Part shown: positions 44,801-55,681 of the stretch, in pieces
Numbering within the stretch: the stretch's first letter is position 1
Layout: every line of letters begins with the position of its first letter
NCBI GenBank assembly: GCA_951802425.1
Contig: OX637801.1
Span: 2,542,001 to 2,606,000 of the forward strand
Reading direction: 5' to 3'
Origin: Clavaria fumosa
Taxonomy: Eukaryota; Basidiomycota; Agaricomycetes; Agaricales; Clavariaceae
Length of the DNA stretch: 64,000 nt
Notes under the pieces: model-generated
What the model was told of the DNA's origin: nothing
The model's input: the letters and a program-made list of their open reading frames with translations, nothing else
The model's database searches: none
Program-made: the position numbers and the translations under genes

Positions 44801-45458
44801 AGAGAAAAGGTGGGCTCATTGATCATTTTAATACCAGCACTGAGATATCAATTGTTCAGGTCCAGAAGTGCAAGAGTCAACAACTTGCTACCAGAGCTTG
44901 GAGTCAAGTGCACTCCATGGAGTCACAGGTACAGCAGGCAGTCAGGGAATATAAAAGGGCTCGAGCTGCAGCCCAGAGACTGGGGTCCCTGGATCCAAAG
45001 TATCAGGACATCTCAAAAGATGACTTGAAAATGCCTGGGGACGTGATCGAAGAAAACAGGATTGGTCAGCAATCAGAGAAACTATCCTGGTTGTGGAGGT
45101 TGGATAGTGGGATGAACAAAGGAGAATGCAGTGAGAGAATGAAGGAATGTGAGTGGATGGTGTGGTATGTCATGAATGAAAAATTGACAAATGATTAGTC
45201 TACAGAGTGGTTTGGTTGAGAGCAAGTGCAAGGTTCAATCGCTGGGATGAGGAAGTCACTTTGCTTCAGCAGGAAATGAAGTGGACAGCCGCATTTTTCA
45301 AGCACAAGAAAGATCAATGGGAGCAAATAGCAATGAATGAAAGAAATGTAAGGAGTGGGCTGGCATGTTATGCTCACAAGCAGGAGGTGGTATGGGAAAG
45401 ATTTGAAGGACATGCAAGGAAGATTTTTAGAAGTAGTTGTCAACTGGAGCCAATCTAA
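41823..45458 (+). pseudogene. KDZ-family transposase with CxC2 cysteine cluster, mildly decayed
   Basis: Multi-exon gene. The basic N-terminus leads into FLQEWKDNACNLHLSELM and a CxC2-type cluster (CMLCHKP, RCFDCLYSTQLVCLDC, HHPFHQIKKW). The KDZ core follows: PVKWCICPN, RQWRHLEMLKRAG, GNFKLEH, CHNHQAITQVN, ACAHHGCFYPHSFVDFQKGE, VLFVYDIGCEWGRHF, GKFHLGAHIKECFALFSLNF, GEILESLWSTLGKAASHTRG and a C-terminal WLRASARFNRWDEEV. Kyakuja-Dileera-Zisupton transposases are typical of basidiomycetes. Damage: an apparent 1-nt loss near 42212 (before the cysteine cluster) and TGA codons at 42477-42479, 43648-43650 and 44194-44196. Function in trans is therefore doubtful unless another copy exists. It would mobilise the flanking arrays. 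Confidence 0.85.
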
Positions 45459-45559
45459 TGAGCCTTCTTCATAGTGCAGTTGATAGGTCTACTGTGAAGT
45501 GCAGGAATATCTCTGCTGGACTGGTGTCATACAGGACATGGATATCCCAATATCTCCAA

Positions 45560-46040
45560 TGATATCCTATTTAATGTAGTGGCTTGGATTCAAACCAGTC
45601 ACGGATATCCTATTGACTTTGGCAGCTCGGATTACAACCAGTCAAGGATATCCTATTTATTTTGGTAGCCTTGATTCGCACTAGTCAAGGATATCCCATT
45701 TATTTTGGTAGCCTGGATTCAAACTAGTCAAGGATATCCTATTTCCTTTGGTAGCCTAGATTGGAACTAGTCAAGGATATCCTATTTACTCTGGTAGCCT
45801 GGATTCAAACTAGTCAAGGATATCCCATTTAACTTGGTGGCCTGGATTTTCTTCAGTCATGGATATCCTATTTATTATGGTTGCTTGGATTCAATCCAGT
45901 TAAGGATATCCTATTTAATTTGGTGGCCTGGATTCAATCCAGTCACGGATACCCTATCTAATTTTGCTGGACCTGAGGTTATCCAGTCAAGAATATCCTA
46001 TTTAATTCGCTGAACCCATGGTTATCCCGGCAAGGATATC
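45560..46040 (-). repeat. Right subterminal array of 43-bp repeats, inverted relative to the left array
   Basis: About 11-12 units with GGATATCC cores at roughly 43-bp spacing (45601, 45645, 45688, 45731 and on to 46031), reading GGATATCCTATTT...TTTGGTGGCCTGGATTC, the reverse complement of the left array. Units are more divergent than on the left and no 129-bp higher-order pattern is evident. Confidence 0.9.
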
Positions 46041-46158
46041 CTCCGCCGGACACATATATTACTAGAAAATCAGATATCTCCGGCGGAATCCGGTACCCCG
46101 TTATATACAGGGGATTTGCAGTGTCCGGTATCCCGTTGTATACTGGAATATCCGACTG
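46041..46158. repeat. Terminal region next to the right array with nested short repeats
   Basis: Contains an inverted pair TCCGCCGGA / TCCGGCGGA (about 46042 and 46080) and a direct repeat TCCGGTAYCCCGTTRTATAC (about 46089 and 46121). It ends where homology to gypsy pol starts (about 46159). It could be the true right end of the KDZ element. Confidence 0.5.
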
Positions 46159-48614
46159 AACTATGTGGGGCAAGGTGGTATTGCATGTGGGTGTAGAGGC
46201 GCACGTCATTTTGTACAGTCAGGTTTTGTTCTCTGGCACTTCTCACAACCAGCTACATATTCCATTATGTCTTCCTTTATTCCTGGCCACGTAAACTGTC
46301 GAGCGATGCTTTCCAAAGTCTTCTCAGGTCCAGGGTGTCCTCCAAGTGGGGAGTCGTGTAATTCTATCAAGACTTTGTGCACTAGGTCTTGAGGCACCCA
46401 GATTTTTCCTTGATGTCTGAAGAATCCATCTGCGCCTTTTTCGTAGGGTGTTGCCCTAGGTGGTATAGTATTTGCATGTGCTTCCAGTAATAGTTGGTCA
46501 ATTGTCAGCTTGGGGATCAGTAGTGTGGCAAGGCGATGGGTCGGGAAGACTTGCACTGTAGGTTTTTCGTATTTGTCTGTCCCCTCCCAATGGTCCGGTC
46601 GTCGGGAGAGTGCGTCAGCTTTCATGTCTGTTTTTCCGGGTTTATATTTTACTTCAAAATTGAAACACTGCAGTTTTGAGTGCCATCGCATTTGCCTGGG
46701 GTTGAGTTTTTGGCTTTTCTGAAAGTATTGAAGGTTCGCATGGTCAGTGTGGATTTCGAAGGGTTCTTTGATGCCCAATAGGTAATGGCGCCACTCCTCC
46801 AGCCCTCGGATAATAGCTAAAAACTCTTTGTCATATGTCGCATAGTTCATCTCCGCCGGGGAGAAGGTTTTTGAAATAAAGTCTATGGGTCGCCAGACAC
46901 CGTCAGGCTGTTGTTGGGATAGTACTCCTCTGGTGGCATAGTTACTTGCGTCTACTTCCATTTTCCATTTGCCTTTATCTTGTGGAATTGCCAGTACCAT
47001 GTTGCTCTGCAGCATGTCGATTAGGCATCTCCAGGCACATTCTTGCCGGTCCATCCAGATATACAGTGTGTCGTTGCTCAAGAGTTCATATAAGGGTTTA
47101 GCGATAGTGGTGAATCCTTGTATGAACCTTCGGAAATAATTCAACAGCCTGATTCCTCATTGGAGAGCATGTTTGTCCTTTGGCACGGGCCAGTCGGCTA
47201 TCCCTCTGCATTTTTTTGGCAAGTGTCGAATACTCCCTTCTGAAATCAACAGTCCTAGGAATGTGACTTCTGATTGTTCTATTTTGCATTTTGATTCACA
47301 GACGCAGAGGTCATTTTCCTGCAGTATTCTGAACACCTCATGTAGTAGGCATCGGTGTTCTTCAATTGTCTCTGTTGTGACGAGGATGTCATCGATGTAC
47401 ACAAATACCTTTCCAGTAGCGACCAATGTGCATAGAATGTAATTCATCCTTCGCTGGAACACTGACAGAGCATTCATCAGTCCAAATTGCATGACGGTGG
47501 GCCATACCATGCCGTATTTGGTGATTATTGCGGCAAGGTGCTGTCCCCATTCGGCCATGGCGACGTTCCAGTAGCCCCACTCCACATCGACACTTGTGAA
47601 TATTTTAGCTTTCTTCAGGCTCACTACGGTTTCATCAATCCTGGGTAGTGGATACATGTCCTTCACACAAAAGGAGTTGAGGCGCTTGTAGTCAATGATG
47701 GGGCATAGTTTATCCCCCTTGTCTTTGAAGAAGATTGGACTTATGTAGTCCAATTCTCCCCAGACTAGTTGACCATTTTCCAGGTTTTCTTTGAGCCATG
47801 CTTTTAGAGCCTCATCCTCTCTACTGGTAAGTGGGTAGACCTTCGAGTGTAGGAAACCAGGATCGTTTTTGAATTTGATCTCATAGTCAATTCCAGGTAG
47901 GGACTTAGGTAACTTCTGGCCAGTTTTCCCTGCGAACACTTGAGGGTATAACACTTTCCAGTTGGATGCGACCATCGTATCGTGCAGGTTCTGGAGGCTA
48001 TAGCCATAATCCACAATATGACAATCTTTCTTTTTGCATTTGTCAAAGTGAATGCACTTCTCGAACCACTGGATGCTGGGGTTATGGTACCGGAGCCAGT
48101 CATGTCCTAAAATCGCACAGTGTCCAGTAACTCAACCTAGTAGGAACTGCTTGATTTTCACATGGCCTCCTATATTGAGGTGGAGGGCCACAGAGTGTTT
48201 GAAAGCTCCACAGATGTTTATGGTGCCATCAATGTTCTTGAAGACTACAGGGGTGTCCAGTTTTGTAAGGTTCATCTTCTTACTGAGGGCCCATCCCAGA
48301 TCCATGACAGACATGGTGCAACCAGAGTCAATTAGTAGTTTGATGTTGTAAGTCTCTTTGGTATCCAACATGGTAACATGTCCTGGCATGTCCAATTGTC
48401 GTTCTCCTCCTTTTCCATATATGATTTTAGGGTCAGACTCCCAGTGTACATCGTCGTTGTATCCTGGTAGTTTCTTAGGAGTGAGGTCTTTGAGGGTGTG
48501 CTTGGCCCTCTCAGCCTCTTTCGTCAAAGGGAACAATGGTGTTTCATTGGTGGATTGATTTACATGATGGCGACGGGCAGGGACAATATACATGGATCCA
48601 ACTTTAGCACTCAA
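46159..48614 (-). pseudogene. Gypsy-2 pol fragment (protease, RT, RNase H, start of integrase)
   Basis: Same order and motifs as gypsy-1 pol: LLIDSGCTMSVMDLGW, FFKDKGDKLCPIIDYKRLN, FVYIDDILVTTE, NYATYDKEFLAIIRGLEEWRH, then HPGPEKTLES...GCEKCQRTKP where it ends. In-frame TGA codons occur near 48126 (where gypsy-1 has Arg in LLGRVTGH) and near 47154. No integrase core or chromodomain remains. Confidence 0.9.
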
Positions 48615-49279
48615 GTGGATCCTTCCGGAAAATCCTGTGATTCGTTGGTTGTGGTGGCATCAGCAGTGGGTCCTGGAGTGGGCGCCCAGGGCCTTCCTTG
48701 GATGTGCAATTGGTCTCTCAATTGCGCAATCGTGTTTTCCATTTCCTCAAAATCATTTTGCCCAGCTGTCGTGGGTGCATATGAAGGATTGAATGATGTT
48801 AGGGAGGCCGGGTGTGAGGCAGGGTATGCTGGGACAGGGTAGGGAGAAAAAAGGGGAGGCGTGTAGTACCCAGGGGGTGAGCGCATTTCAAATGCGCTGC
48901 CCATTCTTGCTTGCTGTCAGGGGGTGGCGCATCATTGGGGCGGCTCAGGGCACAGTCGTGCAGGGTGGCCGACTTGTCCACAATTGTAGCAGATCAGCGG
49001 GCGACGGGGGCCAGTCCCTCAACTCGTGTCCATCGGGGTGCCCTGCCTGCTCCCGGGTGCAGCTTGCACATTCCACTGCCTAGGAGGAGGCGTTTGTTGT
49101 TGTTGTTGGTGTTGCTGCTGCTGCTGTTGCACCCGTGGTTGCCATTGTGCGCGTTGTGGCTGTGGCGGCGCTGGGCCCCATTGGCCTGGCCCTTCCCATA
49201 CTGTTTGCAGTTGCCACTGAGGCGAGCACCAGAAGCAATTCTGGGGAGGTTGGCGTTGTGCTGGTTGGTTCCAAACAGG
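48611..49279 (-). pseudogene. Gypsy-2 gag, C-terminal part
   Basis: RPVWNQPAQRQPPQN, a long Gln tract, then a TGA near 49019 where gypsy-1 has Arg (DTSRGTGPR), followed by a CCHC-knuckle region and a Pro/Tyr-rich tail (SPYPVPAYPASHPASL). It ends at the overlap with pol. Confidence 0.8.
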
Positions 49280-49284
49280 GCGAG

Positions 49285-49873
49285 TGTTATGGTGCATAGT
49301 CAGGTGACCACCGCACTTATGTCACGAGACGCGCCCGAGATCCCGGACATGTGATTCACTAACCTACGATCACATGACTGGTAAGTGCCCGACCACCTGA
49401 CTACTAACCACATGATCCCTACCGAGGAAACGGCCCATTTTCGTGATGGGATGCCAATGCGGGATGCCATAACCCTGTCGCACCCTGGCACCTGTTGTCC
49501 TGACACCATCAAAACTAGGCCAGATCCGGGTACTCCCTTGATCCCTTGTTCATTACCATCATCCCGTCTCCATAGCGCCCTTGTCCTCCCTCCCACCGTT
49601 GCGTCATTCCCCCACCAACCATTGCTTCTCTTCTCGTTGCCACCGCTACCATGTGACCATTCCTTTGATACCTTCATTCCCTCCCTACGCACCATGATAC
49701 TGTCTTTTCTCCCTTCTCCTTGTACTCCATTTAGAACCTTGTCAACCTTGCCCAGTATATAAGTAGTAAGGAGAGCATCCTGTACCCCCTAGACTTGTTA
49801 TTCGGAATACCACCCCTCTTGTCCTCCTACCCAGCTAGCCTGCCTAAGACCCCCGGTAACGAGAGTCGTAACA
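49285..49873 (+). repeat. Gypsy-4 5' LTR
   Basis: 589 bp. TATATAA at 49756-49762; predicted transcript start AGACTTGTTATT at 49791-49802. Confidence 0.93.
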
Positions 49874-49874
49874 T

Positions 49875-49886
49875 AATAACAAGTCT
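49875..49886 (+). other. Gypsy-4 primer-binding site, complementary to its own LTR
   Basis: AATAACAAGTCT, one base after the LTR, is the exact reverse complement of AGACTTGTTATT at 49791-49802. Self-priming arrangement. Confidence 0.75.
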
Positions 49887-49958
49887 GCCCATAACCACCT
49901 CCCCTCTGGACCTGGTTCTCTTTCCACCCTGGCTTCCCCCACTGTCCTTGCGACTCGT

Positions 49959-50786
49959 ATGAACGACCCTGCCGACCAAGCCTACAGAACACGGCAATAC
50001 GCCTTGCACCTGCCACCCCCTCTCGGACTGATTGAAATCCACAAGACCTGGCGACAAAACCGTCTGTGACACATTGACAGACGAACCCCGACAGCAGTTA
50101 CACGCCCGCCCACTCCCGAGTACCGAAAGTACCCGAAGAGCGTCGTTTATCGTTCTGTTGAGAGGCAGTTTATCCCTACCGGACTACTTACCTCGAGAAC
50201 CCTCTGCGTACAGCGCTTATTCGAGACCTACAGTCAGGTCAAATTTGTAGAAGGCCTACACGAGCGCCTAACCAAACTTTGGATCGCCCATCAGCAAGAA
50301 GATATCGCCGAGGTCCTAGAAGGCCTCGATATCGAAGAACTCGACAATATCCCGACCCCCGCTTCCACCGAAGCCTTGCCGTCTCCGCGCCCCGCCTCAC
50401 CTGCCACCCGCACTTTTGCCCACAAGTGCATGCAAACCCAGCCCAGCGAATGTTTCATTACAATCACCGGACACCGAGCCGAGTACCTCGTTGATACCGC
50501 CACCCGATCCATCGTGGACTGGAAGCCTCGTACCGCTCAGCCCTATCCCACCATTCCTAGCAGATGCTCCTGGATCCCCATTAACGTTCCAGTCTCCCCC
50601 GTCACCCCGACCAACATCCCCAATCTCCTGGCAGCTAGGGCACTTGCTGCCAGATACCGAGCCGCCATCCACATACCACAGCCCGAGCCTCTCGACCCAC
50701 TCACTAACTCTGACGATGTCTCATCCCCCGGACCCTCAGACATCTCATCAATCCAGCCGTATGACCTCGACTCCAATGATGAGTAG
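49959..50786 (+). pseudogene. Gypsy-4 ORF1, accessory protein with one nonsense codon
   Basis: 276-codon frame starting MNDPADQAYRTRQYALHL, broken by TGA at 50067-50069 (codon 37), then VERQFIPTGLL, RLFETYSQVKFVEGLHERL and CMQTQPSECFITITGHRAEY. No recognised domain. It overlaps the gag start by 71 nt in another frame, as a distinct upstream protein would. It occupies the same place as ORF1 of gypsy-1 but I see no sequence similarity. Confidence 0.6.
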
Positions 50787-51690
50787 CAGAATCATGGTAA
50801 AGGATTATAATGGAGACCAGACTGGCTACCGGACATTCAAACAACAGTTTACCCTCCTCTTTGCCTTTGAACATGAGAGGTATGAAACTGATGCAAAGAA
50901 AATTTACTTTGTTCTTAACAAGATGTGTCTGGACTATGCCGAAGAATGGGCTAATGCCCAAGTCGACCGAATAATCGAGATGGAGACCACGGGAAGTTTG
51001 GCCAACTTCGTGAACGACCTAGACGACGAATTTCTCGACACGGCCGACAAAACCCACACTGTTGCCAATCTCCAGAAACTTCGACAGAGCAGTAAGACTG
51101 CCCGAGAATTCTTCACCGAGTTCGACCGACTTTACTGCATGGCGCACCTCACCATCACCCACCACGAGTCGGTTCTTATTGAATACCTCAAGAATGGGCT
51201 TAACCAGCCCCTCATCAAGAAAATCTACAACTCCGACACCCTCCCTGCCACCTACATCGGGTGGAGAAACAAGGCAATCCGAATGGACGACCTCTGGCAA
51301 GAATTCAAGTCACTCCGAAAAGCCTGCGCCCCTGCTCCTCCTCCGCGGACGACCACAACCCAGACCCGACTCCCACCCGCCATCACGCCAGCCAGAAACC
51401 CCGACGCAATGATCATCGACCACTCCCGCCCGAAACCCGCTGAGCTCCAATGCTACAACTGCCGCGGCTTTGGTCACATCTCCAAGAATTGCCCGCTCCC
51501 GCCCACGCACTGCACCCAGCAGGTCCGAGGAGTAATTACCCTCCCTGCTCCGATTACCCCGGCTCGTGAAACACCTGCGGAAGCCCCGAGCGACCGGTTG
51601 GAACAGGCGGAGGCCGTGATCGTGAGACTGAGAGACTTGGTTATGGTCAGAGAAAAAGAAATTGCAGATTTTGCTACTGGTGAAGAATGA
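50716..51690 (+). CDS. Gypsy-4 gag
   Basis: 324 aa from MSHPPDPQTSHQSS. Capsid-type region YNGDQTGYRTFKQQFTLLF...YAEEWANAQVDRI, RTAREFF-like SKTAREFFTEFDRL, then a CCHC knuckle CYNCRGFGHISKNC near 51450 and a C-terminal coiled-coil-like tail (LEQAEAVIVRLRDLVMVREK). An upstream in-frame ATG at 50416 exists but would run through ORF1. The stop overlaps the pol ATG (ATGA at 51687-51690). No internal stops. Confidence 0.85.
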   Translation: MSHPPDPQTSHQSSRMTSTPMMSSRIMVKDYNGDQTGYRTFKQQFTLLFAFEHERYETDAKKIYFVLNKMCLDYAEEWANAQVDRIIEMETTGSLANFVNDLDDEFLDTADKTHTVANLQKLRQSSKTAREFFTEFDRLYCMAHLTITHHESVLIEYLKNGLNQPLIKKIYNSDTLPATYIGWRNKAIRMDDLWQEFKSLRKACAPAPPPRTTTTQTRLPPAITPARNPDAMIIDHSRPKPAELQCYNCRGFGHISKNCPLPPTHCTQQVRGVITLPAPITPARETPAEAPSDRLEQAEAVIVRLRDLVMVREKEIADFATGEE

Positions 51691-54600
51691 GTTCAGCTTC
51701 TTCGCCGAGGAAAAGTTATGTACCTCCCCGTATCCCTGCCATGAATAAACAGGTCCTGGTGAACCCTTCTCTGCCCTCTAGACTGAACCTGAGGAAGGAG
51801 AAAGTCAAGGCAAACCCCAAAAAGCCTTGCATGGAAATACCAGTAGTGATGGAAAACCCCAGTAATGGAAGACGAAAACTCGGATATGCCCTAGTAGATT
51901 CTGGGTGTTCAGCTTCCGCTATTGACAAGAAATATGCACAAAACCTGGGGCTGAAACTAAGCAACCTCCCCCAGCCTTTGTACTCGATTAATGCTGATGG
52001 ATCCTCCAATGCCATAGGGATGATCACACAGACGGCGAACTTGACCATCAGTATTGGACAAAGCTTCCGTCAAAACATCACCCTACTAGTCGGCCAGTTC
52101 CACCCTCCGCACCTCTATCTTGGCGATGACTGGCTCCGAAAGAACAACCCCGAGATCGACTGGGTCGAGCGAACAATCATCTTCCCCCCACCGAGGAAAA
52201 CTACCCCCATCCCAACAGTGACAACGTTGGCCCAAGGAAACTTCACTGAAGCACTGGTTCCCCCCTACCATGAAGAGTTCCCGGACGTATTTTCTATCTT
52301 GGCATTCTCGAAGCTGCCACCCTCGCAGGGAGCCATCGACCATGCCATCGAAACTCAGAATGACGCCATACCGAAGCAATCAAAAATCTATTCGGTACCA
52401 CGGGCATACTACCCGGAACTCAAGACATGGATTGAGGAGAACCTAAAGAGTGGACGAATTTGACCCTCGAACTCCCTGTGGGCTGCGCCTCTATTCTTCA
52501 AGCAAGAAGGAAAGAAATTAAGGCCCATTATCGACAACCATGAACTCAATGCCATAACAAAGAAGGACGCACACCCACTCCCACTAATCCGTGACATTCT
52601 GGATGCTCTCAGGGGAAAGGTCATCTACACCGCAATAGACGTTGTCCAAGGTTTCAACAACATCCGAATTCGCGAAGGCGACGAGTGGAAGACAGCCTTC
52701 ATCTGTCCAGAAGGACAGTTTGAGTATACAGTTATGGGATTTGGACTCACCAATGCCCCCACCTCTTTCCAGCGCTTCATGAATGCTATACTTCGCGACG
52801 AGATTGCAACCGGACATGTCTACATGTACATTGACGACATCCTCATCCCTACACCGGACCTGGAAACCCACCAGTGCATCACACGATCTGTACTCCAGAA
52901 GCTCGCCGAGAACTCACTCTGCCTGAGGCTGGAGAAATGTAAGTTCCAAAAGAAAGAGGTAGAATTTCTGGGACACTACATCTGCGAAGGACATATAGAG
53001 AAATCGGAAAGGCTGTGCACTGGGATCAGAGAATGGCCAGTCCCAAAGTGTAAGAAGGACGTCCAAAAATTCCTGGGATTCCTTAATTATTTCAGGAGAC
53101 ACATCCCGGACTTCGCCATGATCGCTATCCCGCTCCACCAGCTTACTGGTAGTAAGGAATGGCAGTGGGACGGGGATGAGGAACAGGCCTTCAGATGACT
53201 TATCCAGGCCTTACTCGACAGACGACGCACCATGGTACCCAAGGATGATGGAAACTGGAAGATCGAAACGGACGCGTCCAACATTGCGATAGGAGCGATC
53301 CTCTACCAACAACAGGAGGATGGGACTTGGGCAATGATCAATTGTTTTTCAAAAGCCCTTAAAGATGCAGAGAAAAACTACGATACCTATGACAAGGAGC
53401 TCCTCGCCATTATCCGAGCCCTTGAAACTTGGCCGCAGTATCTCATCGCCACCAAGCAACCATTCGAGATCTGGACCGACCACGCTAACCTAGTGTACTT
53501 CCAAAAGCCCAACCCTCTCAATGGATGACAGAACCGATGGAGAGCCCTCCTCGCCCTCTATAATTTCACGATCAAACATCATCCAGGAAAAACCAACACC
53601 GCCGCTGACGCCCTGTCCCGGTGCCCCAACCACGACGATGCTACAACCCCGGTTATCGCCCCGCTACTTCTGGATATCCTCTTCAACTCTGTAACTGAGC
53701 TGAGTCTCCTGGACTGCATCAAAGCTGCCCAGACCACAGCGGCTCATGGACCGGCCGTTATAGAAGAATCCGATGGAGTGAAGTATTATCGAAACAAGAT
53801 CTGGGTTCCCCCTAACCTAGTTGACGATGTGCTAGTCCTCCACCATGACGCACCCTCTGCTGGACACCCGGGGATGCAGAAAACTAGCGAGAACATTAGA
53901 CAGAACTTCGATTGGCCCAGACTCGATAACGACGTACGTGCCCAAGTCCAACGGTGCTGGCACTGTCAGCGCAACAAAATCAACCACGCAGGCAACAAAC
54001 CAGCCCTGCATCCATTCCCCGCCCCCATCCAACCCTGGGACGAAATAAGCTGGGATATTGTCAGCCCATTGAACCCCTCGGAAGGGTACGATGGAGTGCT
54101 AGTTATCCGGGACCATGCAACAAGATCCTCTCTATTAGAACCGATTAACATGGACCTGATGAGCGAAGGAGCGGCCCGAATATTCCTATGGCACGTATAT
54201 GCCAGCCACGGACTACCTTCCAAAGTGACGAGCAATCGAGGTTCGAACTTTGTGGCGAAGTTCTTGAAGAACGTCTATGGACAGCTGGAGGTGAAGACCA
54301 ACCCTAGTACTGCCTATCACCCCCAGACCGACGGACTCACAGAGCGAGCTAACCAGGAAGTATTCACTCTTCTGAAACATGTCTGCAGTGAAGTGCCCGA
54401 TGAGTGGGCTTCCTGGCTCCCAATCACCGAATTCACACTCAATAACTGTGCCTACAGAAATTCCGACGTGACCCCATTCCTATTGGACTATGCCCGACAC
54501 CCTATCGCCCTCCCCGACCTGCGGTTTAGCGAGTCCAATAACCCGGCCACTGACGACTTCCTGAAGAAGGCCTATGAGATGCAAGGAAAGATGAAGGGCT

Positions 54601-55076
54601 TGGTGGAGCAATCCAATCGGACTATGGAGAAGCGAGGTGGTTACACAACGGACTGGAAGGAAGGAACTCTAGTCTGGCTAGAGAGCCGAAACCTGGTACT
54701 GGAAGACCTGTGGAAAAAGTTGATGCCGAGGAGAGTCGGACCCTTCAAGGTCGTCGCAAAACGTGGCGCTGCCGCTTACGAACTCGAATTACCGCGACAC
54801 TGGCGCATACATCCCGTCTTCCACGAATCTCTCCTTACCCTTGCTACTCCCAGCCATGACCACCCACAGCGACCTGAGAGTATGGAAGTCGACAGAGAGC
54901 CGCAGTACGAAGTGGAATTTGTTAGAGCGAAGCGGAAATGAGGAAGACAGGTACAGTACCTGGTGCGTTGGACAGGATACCCCCCGGAAGACGATACTTG
55001 GGAGCCTGCCAAGAACCTCAAGGACTCCCCGGAGGTGATATGGGACTTCAAGATTGCTCAGAAAGCGCAATCTTGA
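51687..55076 (+). pseudogene. Gypsy-4 pol: protease, RT, RNase H, integrase, chromodomain
   Basis: 1130-codon frame with TGA at 52461-52463, 53196-53198, 53526-53528 and 54939-54941, mostly at positions where Arg is expected. Protease: YALVDSGCSASAIDKKYA. RT: FKQEGKKLRPIIDNHELN, VYMYIDDILIPT. RNase H: YDTYDKELLAIIRALE. Integrase: AGHPGMQKTSEN...CWHCQRNKI, TSNRGSNFVAKFL, TAYHPQTDGLTERAN. Chromodomain: [20 protein letters not shown] after the fourth stop. There is no frameshift, so the decay is purely nonsense. Confidence 0.93.
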
Positions 55077-55087
55077 GGAGAGGATTA

Positions 55088-55676
55088 TGTTATGGTGCAT
55101 AGTCAGGTGACCACCGCGCTTATGTCACGAGACGCGCCCGAGATCTCGGACATGTGATTCACTAACCTACGATCACATGACTGGTAAGCGCCCGACCACC
55201 TGACTACTAACCACATGATCCCTACCGAGGAAATGGCCCATTTTCGTGATGGGACGCCAATGTGGGATGCTGTAACCCTGTCGCACCCTGGCACCTGTCG
55301 TCCTGACACCATCAAAACTAGGCCAGATCCGGGTACTCCCTTGATCCCTTGTTCATTAGCGTCATCCTGTCTCCATAGCGCCCTTGTCCTCCCTCCCACT
55401 GTTGCGTCATTCCCCCGCCAACCGTCGCTTCTCTTCTCGTCGCCACCGCTACCACGTGACCATTCCTTTGATACCTTCATTCCCTCCCTACGCACCGTGA
55501 TACTGTCTTTTCTCCCTTCTTCTTGTACTCCATTTAGAACCTTGTCAACCTTGCCTGGTATATAAGTAGTAAGGAGAGCATCCTGTACCCCCTAGACTTG
55601 TTATTCGGAATACCACCCCTCTTGTCCTCCTACCCAGCTAGCCTGCCTAGGACCCCCGGTAATGAGAGTCGTAACA
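55088..55676 (+). repeat. Gypsy-4 3' LTR
   Basis: 589-bp partner of 49285-49873, followed by GTGAG. Confidence 0.93.
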
Positions 55677-55681
55677 GTGAG

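Larger units (their letters stand above)
33838..46158. mobile_element. Composite KDZ-type DNA transposon with cargo genes (inferred)
   Basis: Proposed 12.3-kb unit bounded by arrays of the same 43-bp repeat in opposite orientation (33838-34625 and about 45560-46040). It interrupts a gypsy-X gag on the left and abuts a truncated gypsy-2 pol on the right. Inside are a 761-aa gene (-), a large inverted repeat, a 487-aa gene (+) and a KDZ transposase gene (+). Terminal inverted arrays plus a transposase suggest one mobile unit, but exact ends and a target duplication could not be fixed, and the flanks do not rejoin into one sequence. Confidence 0.55.
49285..55676 (+). mobile_element. Gypsy-4, second chromodomain gypsy family, full length
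   Basis: 6.39 kb with 589-bp LTRs (49285-49873, 55088-55676; TGTTATGG...CGTAACA), inserted in gypsy-2 gag with a 5-bp duplication GCGAG/GTGAG. ORF1, gag and pol lie between. PPT GAGGAGAGGATTA precedes the 3' LTR. The LTRs differ at about 25 sites, mostly CG/TG or CG/CA. ORF1 has one and pol four TGA codons; gag is open. Confidence 0.95.
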
